Below, piece after piece: positions 33,420 to 41,431 of a DNA stretch of 64,000 bases. Position 1 is the stretch's first letter, and each line of letters starts with the position of its first letter. The position numbers and the translations under genes are program-made. A model generated the notes under the pieces. The model ran no database searches. It saw only the letters and a list, made by a program, of their open reading frames with translations, and was not told the DNA's origin. Source of the stretch: an uncultured Sphingomonas sp. (GTDB lineage Bacteria; Pseudomonadota; Alphaproteobacteria; Sphingomonadales; Sphingomonadaceae); assembly GCA_913775315.1 (NCBI GenBank), contig CAJYIX010000024.1, positions 1 through 64,000 of the forward strand, given 5' to 3'.

Positions 33420-34380
33420 AACTCTAGAGCTGTCCGACCAGCCCGATCCCGTGCCAGCGGCAGGGCAGGTGATCGTCGCGGTCCGGGCCTGCGCGATCAA
33501 CTATCCCGACGTCCTCATCATCGAGGACAAGTATCAGTTCAAGCCGCCGCGCCCCTTCGCGCCGGGCGGCGAGATCGCCGGCGTGGTCGAGGCGGTTGGC
33601 GAGGGCGTGACCGGCTGGTCGCCCGGCGACCGCGTGATCGCGGTGATCGGCAATGGCGGCCTGGTCAAAAAGGTCGCGGTGTCCGCCGCGCAGCTCCACC
33701 GCCTTCCGCAAGGGCGCGACTTTGCCGAGGGGGCGGCGCTCCTCCTCACCTATGCCACCACCATCCACGCGCTCGCCGACAGAGGCCGGCTGGCCGAGGG
33801 GCAGACGCTGCTCGTGCTGGGCGCGGCAGGCGGCGTCGGGCTGGCGGCGGTCGAGCTCGGCAAGACGATGGGCGCGCGGGTGATCGGCGCCGTGTCGTCG
33901 GAGGCAAAGGCGACGGCGGTGCGAGAGGCGGGGGCGGACGAGGTGATCGTCTATCCGCGGGGCCCCTTTGACAAGGACGGCTCGAAGGCGTTGGCCGAGC
34001 AGTTCAAGGCAGCGGTCGGGCCGAAGGGCGCCGACGTGATCTACGATCCGGTCGGCGGCGACTATGCCGAACCGGCGCTGCGATCGATCGCGTGGGAGGG
34101 GCGCTATCTGGTCGTCGGTTTCCCGGCGGGCATCCCGAAGCTGCCGCTCAACCTGACGCTGCTCAAGAGCTGCGACGTGTGCGGCGTCTTCTGGGGCGCT
34201 TTCGCCGCGCGCGATCCGAAGGCGAATGCGGCAAACGTCGAGCGCCTGTTCGCGCTCTGGGAGGAAGGCCGCATCGCCCCGCGCGTAACGCAGCGTTTCC
34301 CGCTGGCGCGCGGCGGTGAGGCGATCGCGGCGCTGACCACGCGCGAAGTGATCGGCAAGGTCGTCGTCGAAATGGACTGA
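33382..34380 (+). CDS. Zinc-independent NADPH:quinone oxidoreductase family (MDR)
   Basis: 332 residues. Medium-chain reductase fold: a GroES-like N domain with [19 protein letters not shown] and [19 protein letters not shown], and a Rossmann domain with [20 protein letters not shown]. The Cys and His zinc ligands of alcohol dehydrogenases are missing, as in quinone oxidoreductases. The C terminus [29 protein letters not shown] is typical. It overlaps leuD by 38 nt. Its link to leucine synthesis is unknown; fatty-acid or quinone substrates are possible. Confidence 0.9.
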   Translation: MKALLSRAPGGPETLELSDQPDPVPAAGQVIVAVRACAINYPDVLIIEDKYQFKPPRPFAPGGEIAGVVEAVGEGVTGWSPGDRVIAVIGNGGLVKKVAVSAAQLHRLPQGRDFAEGAALLLTYATTIHALADRGRLAEGQTLLVLGAAGGVGLAAVELGKTMGARVIGAVSSEAKATAVREAGADEVIVYPRGPFDKDGSKALAEQFKAAVGPKGADVIYDPVGGDYAEPALRSIAWEGRYLVVGFPAGIPKLPLNLTLLKSCDVCGVFWGAFAARDPKANAANVERLFALWEEGRIAPRVTQRFPLARGGEAIAALTTREVIGKVVVEMD

Positions 34381-34457
34381 AATCGCAGCCCGTTGCGCTG
34401 CCGCAACCGCCCCCCTATCTCGCGGGTCACGAAATTTGACGAAGGGGCCGGGAACCA

Positions 34458-34781
34458 ATGACCACGTTCGACGATCGCGAGCGCGCGTTCGAGGCGAAGT
34501 TCGCACGCGACGAGGAGATGCTGTTCCGCGTCGTCGCGCGCCGCAATCGCCTGCTCGGGCAGTGGGCCGCGGGCCTGATGAAGCTGACCCCCGAAGAGAC
34601 CGAGGCCTATGCCAAGGCGGTCGTCCAGGCCGAGTTCGAGGAAGCGGGCGACGAGGACGTGGTCCGCAAGCTCTATGGCGACCTGATCGCTGCCAATGTC
34701 GATGTCGACGAGGGCGCGGTGCGCAAGGCGCTGGACGATCAGACGGTCGAGGCGCGCCGCCAGCTGCTTGAGGCGCCCTGA
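34458..34781 (+). CDS. F1-ATPase inhibitor subunit zeta (DUF1476)
   Basis: 107 residues, all-helical: [20 protein letters not shown], the inhibitory N terminus, then [20 protein letters not shown] and [20 protein letters not shown]. This is the alphaproteobacterial zeta family, first described in Paracoccus, which blocks ATP hydrolysis by F1. No ATP synthase gene is nearby. It starts 77 nt after the oxidoreductase and is followed within 4 nt by bolA, a conserved neighbourhood in alphaproteobacteria. Confidence 0.92.
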   Translation: MTTFDDRERAFEAKFARDEEMLFRVVARRNRLLGQWAAGLMKLTPEETEAYAKAVVQAEFEEAGDEDVVRKLYGDLIAANVDVDEGAVRKALDDQTVEARRQLLEAP

Positions 34782-34784
34782 CCC

Positions 34785-35021
34785 ATGCCGATGGCTGCCG
34801 AAGAGATCGAGGCGCTGATCCGCGCCGAGCTGCCCGATGCCGAGGTGACGATCACCGACCTGGCGGGCGACGGCGATCATTATGCCGCCCACGTCGTGTC
34901 GGGCGCATTCAAGGGACTGAGCCGCGTCAAGCAGCACCAGACCGTCTATGCGGCGCTGGGTGGCCGGATGGGGGGCGTGCTGCACGCGCTCCAACTGACG
35001 ACCGCCGCGCCCAAGGAGTAA
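34785..35021 (+). CDS. bolA: BolA-family protein
   Basis: 78 residues, short BolA. Pattern: [40 protein letters not shown] with the conserved His used with monothiol glutaredoxins to bind a [2Fe-2S] cluster, then [20 protein letters not shown]. It is immediately upstream of grxD, as expected of the BolA-Grx4 iron-sulfur complex, and 4 nt after the ATPase-inhibitor gene. Confidence 0.94.
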   Translation: MPMAAEEIEALIRAELPDAEVTITDLAGDGDHYAAHVVSGAFKGLSRVKQHQTVYAALGGRMGGVLHALQLTTAAPKE

Positions 35022-35026
35022 GTAGA

Positions 35027-35356
35027 ATGACCGACGAAAGCCAGACGCGCATCCGCGAGATCGTCGATGCCAACGACGTCGTCCTGTTCATGAAGGGCAG
35101 CCCGCTGTTTCCGCAGTGCGGTTTCTCCAGCCGGGCAGTCGCGATCCTCAATCACCTGGGCGCCGACTTCGAGAGCGTCGACGTGCTTCAGGATCAAGGG
35201 ATACGTCAGGGCATCAAGGCGTTCAGCGACTGGCCGACTATTCCTCAACTGTACGTGAAGGGCGAGTTCATCGGCGGTTCGGACATCATGATGGAGATGT
35301 ACGAATCTGGTGAACTCAAGACCTTGATTGACGAAACCGGCGCGGCGCAGGCCTGA
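35027..35356 (+). CDS. grxD: Monothiol glutaredoxin Grx4 family
   Basis: 109 residues. The active site is the monothiol CGFS (Cys31 in [20 protein letters not shown]), with [27 protein letters not shown] and [12 protein letters not shown]. It binds a glutathione-ligated [2Fe-2S] cluster with BolA and delivers it to apo-proteins. The start is 6 nt after bolA. Confidence 0.96.
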   Translation: MTDESQTRIREIVDANDVVLFMKGSPLFPQCGFSSRAVAILNHLGADFESVDVLQDQGIRQGIKAFSDWPTIPQLYVKGEFIGGSDIMMEMYESGELKTLIDETGAAQA

Positions 35357-35399
35357 ATAAAGGGGCCCGCGCCCCGCCCATAGAGACGAAAGGGGCGTC

Positions 35400-36701
35400 A
35401 TGCTCCAGCAGACCGGCGCCGCGTTCGCGGCGGAGGCTCGTTCGCGCGCGAACAAGCCGATGATCCTGTGCGACCTTACGCAAAGCTACTCGCCTGCCGG
35501 CGGTGGCGGGATCAGCACGTACCTTCGCGAGAAGCGCGACTATGTGCTGCGCGAGACGCCGCATCACCTGCTCCAGATCGTGCCGGGCCCGGAGGATCGG
35601 GTGACCGTGAACGGCCGGCATATCTTTGCCGAGGTCGGCGCGGAGCCCGTGCGTGGCAGCCCGAACTATCGTTTCATCATGCGTACCGGCGTGGTGCGCG
35701 ACCTCCTCGCGCAATATCGCCCTGACGTGATCGAATCGCTGTGCCCGTGGGTGCTGCCCTGGACGGCAATTCATCACCGGCGCGCCTTTCCCGACACGAC
35801 GCTGATCGCCGGCTATCGCACCGACTTCCCCAACGCGCACGTCTATCGCGTGGGCGCGGAGAAACTGGGCGAGACGATCGGCCGCGGGCTGCGCTGGCTG
35901 TCCTATGGCTATGCCGAGATCACCTATCGCGAGTTCGACTGGGTTTATACGCTGAGCGAGGCAGCGCGCGAGCCGCTGGGCAAGCGCGGCATCCACCAGA
36001 CTTCGGTCCTGCCGCTCGGCGTCGATACGACGCTGTTCAACCCGGGCCGCCAGGATCCGGGCTATCGCTCGGAGCTCGGCCTGCCGGGCGACGGACCGCT
36101 GCTCGTCTATGCGGGCCGGATCGACAACGAGAAGCGCGCCGACCGGCTGGTGGACATGTTCCGCCGCCTGCCGAAATCGCTCGGCGCGGCGCTGGTGATG
36201 ATCGGCGACGGCAAGCTGCGCGAGCCGCTGGCGGCAGCCGCCGCCGACCTGCCGATCGCGTTCACCGGGTTCGAGAAGGATCGTGCCGAACTGGCCCGCG
36301 CGCTGGCATCGTCGGACATCTACGTCTCCGCGATGGCGGACGAGACGTTCGGCGTGTCGGTGCTGGAGGCGCAGGCGGCGGGCCTCCCCGTCGTCGGCGT
36401 GACCGGCGGGGCGATGCCCGATCGCGTGCCCGCGGGGCTGGGGCTGCTCGGCCCGATCGACGACGTGGACGCGATGGCGCGCAACGTCGAGGCGGTGTGG
36501 GCGGGCGATGCCGCCGGCATGGGCCGCGCCGCGCGCGACATGGTGGTCGCCGGTTTCGGCTGGGACCGCACGTTCGAGCGGCTGCTGGGCGAGATCTATC
36601 CGGCCGCGATGGCGGTCAGCGCCGATCGCGTCGCGCGCCGGACCGCGAATCGCTTCGCCTCGGCCCGGCCGTCGCTGCCCGCGGGTCTGGTGACTGTCTG
36701 A
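35400..36701 (+). CDS. GT4-family glycosyltransferase, MgtA-type
   Basis: 433 residues. The first 20 or so residues before MILCDLTQSYSPAGGGGIST may be dispensable, but AAAGGGGC precedes the chosen ATG. GT-B fold: a GGGGIST loop near the N terminus, then LVYAGRIDNEKRADRLVDMF and FGVSVLEAQAAGLPVVGVTG, which hold the nucleotide-sugar site and the conserved Glu. Close in pattern to mannosyl- or glucuronosyl-transferases of sphingomonad glycolipids or capsules. Acceptor unknown. It stands alone between grxD and a strong terminator. Confidence 0.88.
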   Translation: MLQQTGAAFAAEARSRANKPMILCDLTQSYSPAGGGGISTYLREKRDYVLRETPHHLLQIVPGPEDRVTVNGRHIFAEVGAEPVRGSPNYRFIMRTGVVRDLLAQYRPDVIESLCPWVLPWTAIHHRRAFPDTTLIAGYRTDFPNAHVYRVGAEKLGETIGRGLRWLSYGYAEITYREFDWVYTLSEAAREPLGKRGIHQTSVLPLGVDTTLFNPGRQDPGYRSELGLPGDGPLLVYAGRIDNEKRADRLVDMFRRLPKSLGAALVMIGDGKLREPLAAAAADLPIAFTGFEKDRAELARALASSDIYVSAMADETFGVSVLEAQAAGLPVVGVTGGAMPDRVPAGLGLLGPIDDVDAMARNVEAVWAGDAAGMGRAARDMVVAGFGWDRTFERLLGEIYPAAMAVSADRVARRTANRFASARPSLPAGLVTV

Positions 36702-36715
36702 AGGGCAATCCGGGT

Positions 36716-36753
36716 GGGCGAGCCGCCTTGGACGGGGCGGCTCGCCCGGGTTT
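36716..36753 (+). terminator. Terminator of the glycosyltransferase gene
   Basis: A perfect 12-bp stem (GGGCGAGCCGCC at 36716-36727 with GGCGGCTCGCCC at 36736-36747), loop TTGGACGG, then GGGTTT, 14 nt after the stop codon. Confidence 0.75.
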
Positions 36754-36909
36754 GAAGCGTCGGACTGACGTTCGTCGGATGCGCGAATATCTTAGCATCC
36801 TGCGTGCCAGTTACGCCAACCCGCGCAAAACCGACGGTTCTTTCGTTAACGGCCCTTCACCGCGATCGCCGGATGTAAGTATTTCCGACAGGCGTTCTAC
36901 CCGCTTGAC

Positions 36910-36940
36910 TACATCTGTAATCGATGCGATTACGTCTGTA
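36910..36940. promoter_or_regulatory. Two BlaI/MecI-type operator boxes before blaI-like gene
   Basis: TACATCTGTA (36910-36919) and TACGTCTGTA (36931-36940) each match the TACA-N2-TGTA-type BlaI box, and together they form a wider dyad: GACTACATCTGTAATC versus GATTACGTCTGTAGTC. A TTGACT at 36905-36910 may be the -35 element. Binding by the encoded repressor would autoregulate the pair. Confidence 0.75.
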
Positions 36941-36956
36941 GTCGGAAGGGCGTGTG

Positions 36957-37325
36957 ATGACCGAGCGAATCAGCGATGCCGAACATGCGGTGATGGAGGT
37001 GCTGTGGGACGAAAGCCCGCTCACCGCGCAGGAAGTGGCCGAGCGGGTGCCCGCCGACCGCGACTGGAGCGTCAACACCGTCAAGACGTTGCTCGGCCGG
37101 CTGCTCGGCAAGAGCATCATCGCGCATGAGGAGGATGGCCGGCGCTATCGCTATCGCCCGCTCGTTGCGCGCGAGGAATATGTCTCGGGTGAATCGAAGA
37201 AGCTGATCGACCGGCTGTTCGGCGGTCGCCTGACGCCGCTGGTCGCGCATCTGGCCGAGCGCGATGAACTGAGCCGCGACGACATCGCCGAGATCGAGGC
37301 GTTGCTTCGGGAGCTCAAGCAATGA
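36957..37325 (+). CDS. BlaI/MecI/CopY-family repressor
   Basis: 122 residues from ATG 36957 (GGAAGG 7 nt upstream). Winged HTH: ISDAEHAVMEVLWDESPLTA, VAERVPADRDWSVNTVKTLL, GRLLGKSIIAHEEDGRRYRY, followed by a dimerisation tail (KLIDRLFGGRLTPLVAHLAE). In BlaI the repressor is cleaved by its partner metalloprotease. Its stop overlaps the start of the M56 gene by 4 nt. The twin boxes upstream support self-regulation. No beta-lactamase is adjacent, so the regulated genes are elsewhere or restricted to this pair. Confidence 0.93.
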   Translation: MTERISDAEHAVMEVLWDESPLTAQEVAERVPADRDWSVNTVKTLLGRLLGKSIIAHEEDGRRYRYRPLVAREEYVSGESKKLIDRLFGGRLTPLVAHLAERDELSRDDIAEIEALLRELKQ

Positions 37326-38845
37326 TCGCCTGGGCCATCGAAACGGTCGTCGCCACCACGCTCCTGATGGCTTTGGTGCTGGTGATCCGCGCCCCGGTGC
37401 GCCGCTGGGTGGGGCCGCAGATCGCCTATGCGTTGTGGGCGATCCCGTTGCTGCGAATGCTCCTGCCGCCGATGCCTGCCGAATGGCGCGGGCGGATGGT
37501 GCCGACCCTGCCGGTCCCCGAGGATATCGTCATCTCGCTTGGCCATCCCGTCGCGGTGCTGCCCGCGGTGCCCGAGACGGGCATCGGCTGGCCGGCAGCA
37601 ATGCTCGGCATCTGGGCGATTGGCGCGGTCCTGTTCGCCGGCTGGCACCTCATCGTCTATTCGCGCTTCTGTGCGCGGATCAAGGCGGGCGGGCGGCGGC
37701 ACGCGGCGCTGGTCGGCGGGCGCGTGGCGATGATCGAGAGCGATGCCGCCGCCGGGCCGCTCGCCTTCGGCATCTGGCGCAAATATGTCGCATTTCCGGC
37801 CGATTTCGCCGAACGCTATGACGAGATGGAGCGCGACCTCGCGCTCGCGCACGAGCTTGGCCACCATGCCCGCGGCGACCTTGCCGCCAACTGGGCGGCG
37901 CTGGCGATGCTCGCCTTCCACTGGTTCAATCCGGTTGCGTGGCGCGCGTTTCGCGCCTTTCGCGCCGATCAGGAAATGGCCTGCGATGCCCTGGTGCTCG
38001 CCGGTCGTCACCCGGCGCTGCGCCATGCCTATGGCCGCGCCATCGTCAAGAGCGCGCATGGGGGCGCGGTCTCGGCGGCTTGTCACCTGCACACGATCAA
38101 CGAGATCAAAGGGAGGCTCCGCATGTTGACCCACCACCAGAAACCGACCCGTCGTACCACCGGCGCCGGCCTTGCCGGCATCACCGCCCTTGCGCTCACG
38201 GGCCTCGCGCTCACCGCGTCGGGGACCCGCGCCGCCGAGAACCTGAAGGCGAAGGTCGAGGACCGCATCGGCGTGCGCATCGCCGATATCGAACTGCCGA
38301 AACTGCCGCAGTTGCCCGAACCGCCCGCGCCGCCGGCCGCGCCCGAGGCACCGGCCGCGCTCCCGCCGCTGTCGGCCGTGCCGCCCGTACCGAGCGCGCC
38401 CGCTTACAAGGTCGACGGTGGCAGACACGCTGTCGTGGTCCAGCCCGTCGATGCTGCCGCGATGGCGCGGCTCTCGGCCGACAGCGAGCGGATCGCCGCC
38501 GACGCCCAGCGGATCGCCGCCAACATCCGAGTGCCGGAGATCAAGGAAATGCGCTGCGGCGGTGCCGGGCCGACCAGCTACAGCACCGTCGCGGCCGACG
38601 GCCGCTCGATCGCCCGCACGGTGATCTGCACCGACCGCATCGAGCGGATGGCGAGCGAGGGCGCCCGCGCCGCCGCCAATGCTGGCCAGACGCGCGCACT
38701 TGCGATGGCGACGGCCCGCTCCTCTATCCAGACCGCCCGCGTGGCGATCCAGACCGAGCCCAACATGAGCGACGCCGATCGGCGCGAGGCGCTGGCCGAT
38801 CTCGACGAGGCGATGGCCGAGGTCGAGCGCGAGACGGGCGAGTAA
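37322..38845 (+). CDS. BlaR1-like M56 membrane metalloprotease without penicillin sensor domain
   Basis: 507 residues. The N-terminal half has four hydrophobic segments and the zinc motif HELGH at 177-181 (ALAHELGHHARGDLAANW), plus FRADQEMACDALVL, the M56 second motif with Glu. After a helix-linker near 270-300 comes a Pro/Ala-rich region (PKLPQLPEPPAPPAAPEAPA) and then an Ala/Asp-rich tail with Cys. The beta-lactam-binding domain of BlaR1 is missing, so the stimulus is unlikely to be acylation by penicillin. It probably senses the periplasm by another domain and cleaves the co-encoded repressor. Confidence 0.88.
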   Translation: MIAWAIETVVATTLLMALVLVIRAPVRRWVGPQIAYALWAIPLLRMLLPPMPAEWRGRMVPTLPVPEDIVISLGHPVAVLPAVPETGIGWPAAMLGIWAIGAVLFAGWHLIVYSRFCARIKAGGRRHAALVGGRVAMIESDAAAGPLAFGIWRKYVAFPADFAERYDEMERDLALAHELGHHARGDLAANWAALAMLAFHWFNPVAWRAFRAFRADQEMACDALVLAGRHPALRHAYGRAIVKSAHGGAVSAACHLHTINEIKGRLRMLTHHQKPTRRTTGAGLAGITALALTGLALTASGTRAAENLKAKVEDRIGVRIADIELPKLPQLPEPPAPPAAPEAPAALPPLSAVPPVPSAPAYKVDGGRHAVVVQPVDAAAMARLSADSERIAADAQRIAANIRVPEIKEMRCGGAGPTSYSTVAADGRSIARTVICTDRIERMASEGARAAANAGQTRALAMATARSSIQTARVAIQTEPNMSDADRREALADLDEAMAEVERETGE

Positions 38846-38853
38846 GCCGCCCG

Positions 38854-38882
38854 CCGCCGGAGGGGATCAACCCTTCCGGCGG
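38854..38882. terminator. Bidirectional terminator-like hairpin after the M56 gene
   Basis: CCGCCGGAGGGG and CCCTTCCGGCGG pair with one bulge across a 5-nt loop. It lies 9 nt after the M56 stop and covers the end of the convergent 72-residue gene. Confidence 0.5.
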
Positions 38883-39085
38883 TTGCCACGGTTCGAATAG
38901 ATGAGCGCCGCGGCCAGCGCCGCCGAGCCGATGCCGACTCCCGCGACGGTCGCGATCTGCCACTTCTTGCCCTCGCTGGGCAGCGGCGGATTGGCGCCGG
39001 TCGCGGAACGGCGATCCTTGACCGCACGCGCGTGCTTGGCGGCTTCCATGATCTCGTTGTCGGGCAAATCGTCGCTGTCGGCCAT
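38867..39085 (-). CDS. Small single-pass membrane protein (72 aa)
   Basis: ATG 39085 behind GGAGAGGAGCC. A soluble, charged N terminus (MADSDDLPDNEIMEAAKHAR) is followed by one helix (IATVAGVGIGSAALAAALIY) and a basic tail ending RGNRRKG. Inner-membrane with cytoplasmic N terminus by charge. Convergent with the M56 gene and 14 nt after tgt on the same strand, so probably in an operon with tgt. Family not recognised. Confidence 0.75.
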   Translation of the reverse strand: MADSDDLPDNEIMEAAKHARAVKDRRSATGANPPLPSEGKKWQIATVAGVGIGSAALAAALIYSNRGNRRKG

Positions 39086-39099
39086 TCTGGCTCCTCTCC

Positions 39100-40260
39100 T
39101 CAGGCTTTCAAAACGCCTGCCGCTGCGGGTCGCTCCGCATAGTAATTCGTACGGAACGTCGCGGCAAAGTCCGCTAGCGTTCCGGCACCGATCGCGGCGC
39201 GCAGGTCCGCCATCAGCGTCTGATAGAACCAGAGATTATGCTCGGTCATCAGCATCGCGCCCAAGATCTCGCCCGCGCGGACGAGGTGGTGGAGGTACGC
39301 CCGGCTCCACGTGCCGCAGACGGGGCAGGGGCAGGCGGGGTCGAGCGGCCCCTGATCCTCGGCAAAGCGCGCGTTGCGGATATTGATCGGACCGCCGCGC
39401 GTGAACGCCTGTCCCGTGCGGCCCGAACGGGTGGGAAGCACGCAGTCGAACATGTCGATGCCGCGCTCGACCGCGCCGACGATATCGTCCGGCTTGCCGA
39501 CACCCATCAGATAGCGCGGCTTGGCCGGATCGAGCTGACCCGGCGCATAGTCGAGCACGCCGAACATCGCCTCTTGTCCCTCGCCCACGGCAAGGCCGCC
39601 GACCGCATAGCCGTCGAAGCCGATATGCTTGAGCGCGTCGGCGGACTCGCGGCGCAGCCCCTCATCGAGCGCGCCCTGCTGGATGCCGAACAGCGCCGCA
39701 CGTTCGGCATGCTCGCCGCCCGCGTCGAAGCCGTCGCGGCTGCGCCGTGCCCACCGCATCGAGCGTTCCATCGCGGCGGCCTGTACCTCGCGCGTTGAAG
39801 TGGTCGGCACCAGTTCGTCGAAGGCCATGACGATGTCGCTGCCGAGCAGCCGCTGGATCTCCATCGACCGCTCGGGGCTGATGAGGTGGCGCGACCCGTC
39901 GAGATGGCTCTTGAAGGCGACGCCCTCTTCGCTGCGCTTGGTCAGCTCGGCGAGACTCATTACCTGATAGCCGCCGCTGTCGGTCAGGATCGGGCGGTCC
40001 CAGCCCATGAAGGCGTGCAGCCCGCCCAGCCGGTTCACCCGCTCGGCCGTGGGGCGCAGCATCAGGTGATAGGTGTTGCCGAGGAGGATGTCGGCACCCG
40101 AGGCGCGCACGTCGGCGGGCTTCATCGCCTTGACCGTGGCGGCGGTGCCGACGGGCATGAAGGCGGGCGTGCGGATCGTGCCGCGACGCATCGCGATCTC
40201 GCCGAGCCGGGCGCGGCCGTCGGTCGCCTCGATCGTGAAGGAGAAACGGGGTGCGGTCAT
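39100..40260 (-). CDS. tgt: Queuine tRNA-ribosyltransferase
   Basis: 386 residues. Motifs: [44 protein letters not shown], the catalytic Asp in [15 protein letters not shown] and zinc ligands in [20 protein letters not shown] (C-x-C-x2-C plus His). It replaces guanine at position 34 of tRNAs with a GUN anticodon by preQ1, the key step in queuosine synthesis. No queA or yajC neighbour is present; the small membrane gene follows 14 nt downstream. Confidence 0.96.
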   Translation of the reverse strand: MTAPRFSFTIEATDGRARLGEIAMRRGTIRTPAFMPVGTAATVKAMKPADVRASGADILLGNTYHLMLRPTAERVNRLGGLHAFMGWDRPILTDSGGYQVMSLAELTKRSEEGVAFKSHLDGSRHLISPERSMEIQRLLGSDIVMAFDELVPTTSTREVQAAAMERSMRWARRSRDGFDAGGEHAERAALFGIQQGALDEGLRRESADALKHIGFDGYAVGGLAVGEGQEAMFGVLDYAPGQLDPAKPRYLMGVGKPDDIVGAVERGIDMFDCVLPTRSGRTGQAFTRGGPINIRNARFAEDQGPLDPACPCPVCGTWSRAYLHHLVRAGEILGAMLMTEHNLWFYQTLMADLRAAIGAGTLADFAATFRTNYYAERPAAAGVLKA

Positions 40261-40358
40261 GGGGCGCTTCCCATGCCGCGCCGCGCCGCGCTTGCCAACC
40301 CGGCAGGGAGCCGGCGGCCCCCCGCTTCGTTCGATACGGATCCGAAGGAGACGATGCG

Positions 40359-40520
40359 ATGGACGATCCGCTGCGCCCCGGCGACCAGGCCGAACCCGGC
40401 ACCCCCGGCACCGGCGAGAATCTCTGCCCCGATTGCGGCGGGTCGGGGCAGGTGGACGGGCGCGACTGCCCGACCTGCGACGGGACCGGCCGCGTGATCG
40501 AGGGGATCGGCGGCGGCTGA
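40359..40520 (+). CDS. Tiny DnaJ-type zinc-finger protein (53 aa)
   Basis: ATG 40359, with AAGGAG about 9 nt upstream. The product starts [20 protein letters not shown] and contains two CxxCxGxG modules, [11 protein letters not shown] and [11 protein letters not shown], as in the zinc-binding domain of DnaJ, but with nothing else. It should bind one zinc and may act as a small protein-protein adaptor. Divergent from tgt. No function known to me. Conserved Cys spacing in so short a frame makes it very likely real. Confidence 0.82.
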   Translation: MDDPLRPGDQAEPGTPGTGENLCPDCGGSGQVDGRDCPTCDGTGRVIEGIGGG

Positions 40521-40531
40521 TCCCCCGCGCA

Positions 40532-41431
40532 TCAGCGGATGTTCTTGCGCTCGATCGTCAGGCGCGGGTCCCGGCAGAAGCCGCAGTCCGGCCCGGTGAA
40601 GCGCCGGGCGGCCGCCTTGTCGCCGAACAGCCGCCATTCGAGCCACGCGCCCACGACCTCTGCCGCGATGCCGCCATTGGGCTGCATGTACGTGCCGCCA
40701 TGGCCGACGGGGATGTTGACGACGGCGGCGGGGATAAATCCGATCCGCCGGAAATCGTCCATGCCGTTGGCATAGGCGATGTCGGTCGGCCCGCCGAGGA
40801 CATAGAGCGCGGACCCGTGCAGCCGCCCGATCGCATCCTTGCCGACGCGGATGCCCTCGATCGGGCCGGGCCCGTCGTTGAAGACGCCGCTGTTCATGAC
40901 GACGATCGTCTTCACGCGGGGATCGTCGGCGTTCATCAGCGCCTGCAGTCCGCCGCAGCTGAAGCCGGATATCGCGATGCGGGCGGGGTCGATGCGACCT
41001 TTCAGCGGGCTGCCGGTGCGGCCGTTCTCCGCGATCGCCCAGTCGATCGCTTGCCGGAGCGCCGAGGCTTGCGTCGCGGCGGTTAGCCTGCCGGGCGGGC
41101 CGGTCCGCGGCGCCGCCGGGGCCGCACCGGGGATCGTTCCCGGCGCGATCGCCAGATAGCCGCGCGAGGCGATGTCGAGCAGGTGGTTGCGCGAACTCGT
41201 CCCGTCGGCGCTGCACCCGCCATTGCCGAAGACATAGATGCCGAGCTTGTGCTTGCCTAATCGCGACAGGTCGCGGGGGCGATAAACGACATGGGCGGGC
41301 AGGGCGGGCATCGTCTCGTACAGGGCGGGCCAGTTGCCCGATCCCGGCGTGGTCGCGGGCTCGGGCTTCGGCGCGTCCTGTGCGGCGAGCGGTGCGGCGG
41401 CGAGCGCCGCAAGGGCGAACAGCCGCTTCAT
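40532..41431 (-). CDS. Secreted alpha/beta hydrolase, possible esterase
   Basis: 299 residues with a signal peptide ([20 protein letters not shown]). Alpha/beta fold with nucleophile Ser158 in [13 protein letters not shown], a PGTIPGAAP loop, and a late [12 protein letters not shown] with the catalytic His. Its start overlaps the stop of the carboxylesterase gene by 4 nt, so the two are co-translated. Probably removes acyl groups from the polysaccharide fragments of this locus; substrate not proven. A Cys pair near the C terminus (DCGFC) is likely a disulfide. Confidence 0.82.
   Translation of the reverse strand: MKRLFALAALAAAPLAAQDAPKPEPATTPGSGNWPALYETMPALPAHVVYRPRDLSRLGKHKLGIYVFGNGGCSADGTSSRNHLLDIASRGYLAIAPGTIPGAAPAAPRTGPPGRLTAATQASALRQAIDWAIAENGRTGSPLKGRIDPARIAISGFSCGGLQALMNADDPRVKTIVVMNSGVFNDGPGPIEGIRVGKDAIGRLHGSALYVLGGPTDIAYANGMDDFRRIGFIPAAVVNIPVGHGGTYMQPNGGIAAEVVGAWLEWRLFGDKAAARRFTGPDCGFCRDPRLTIERKNIR

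Noticed and set aside
35741-37129. 462-codon Arg-rich plus-strand frame across the glycosyltransferase and blaI-like gene
   Set aside because: It crosses the terminator at 36716-36753 and the operators; a shadow frame.
36957-38845. Beta-lactam resistance module
   Set aside because: The repressor/protease pair lacks a penicillin-binding sensor domain and no beta-lactamase is adjacent, so resistance cannot be claimed.
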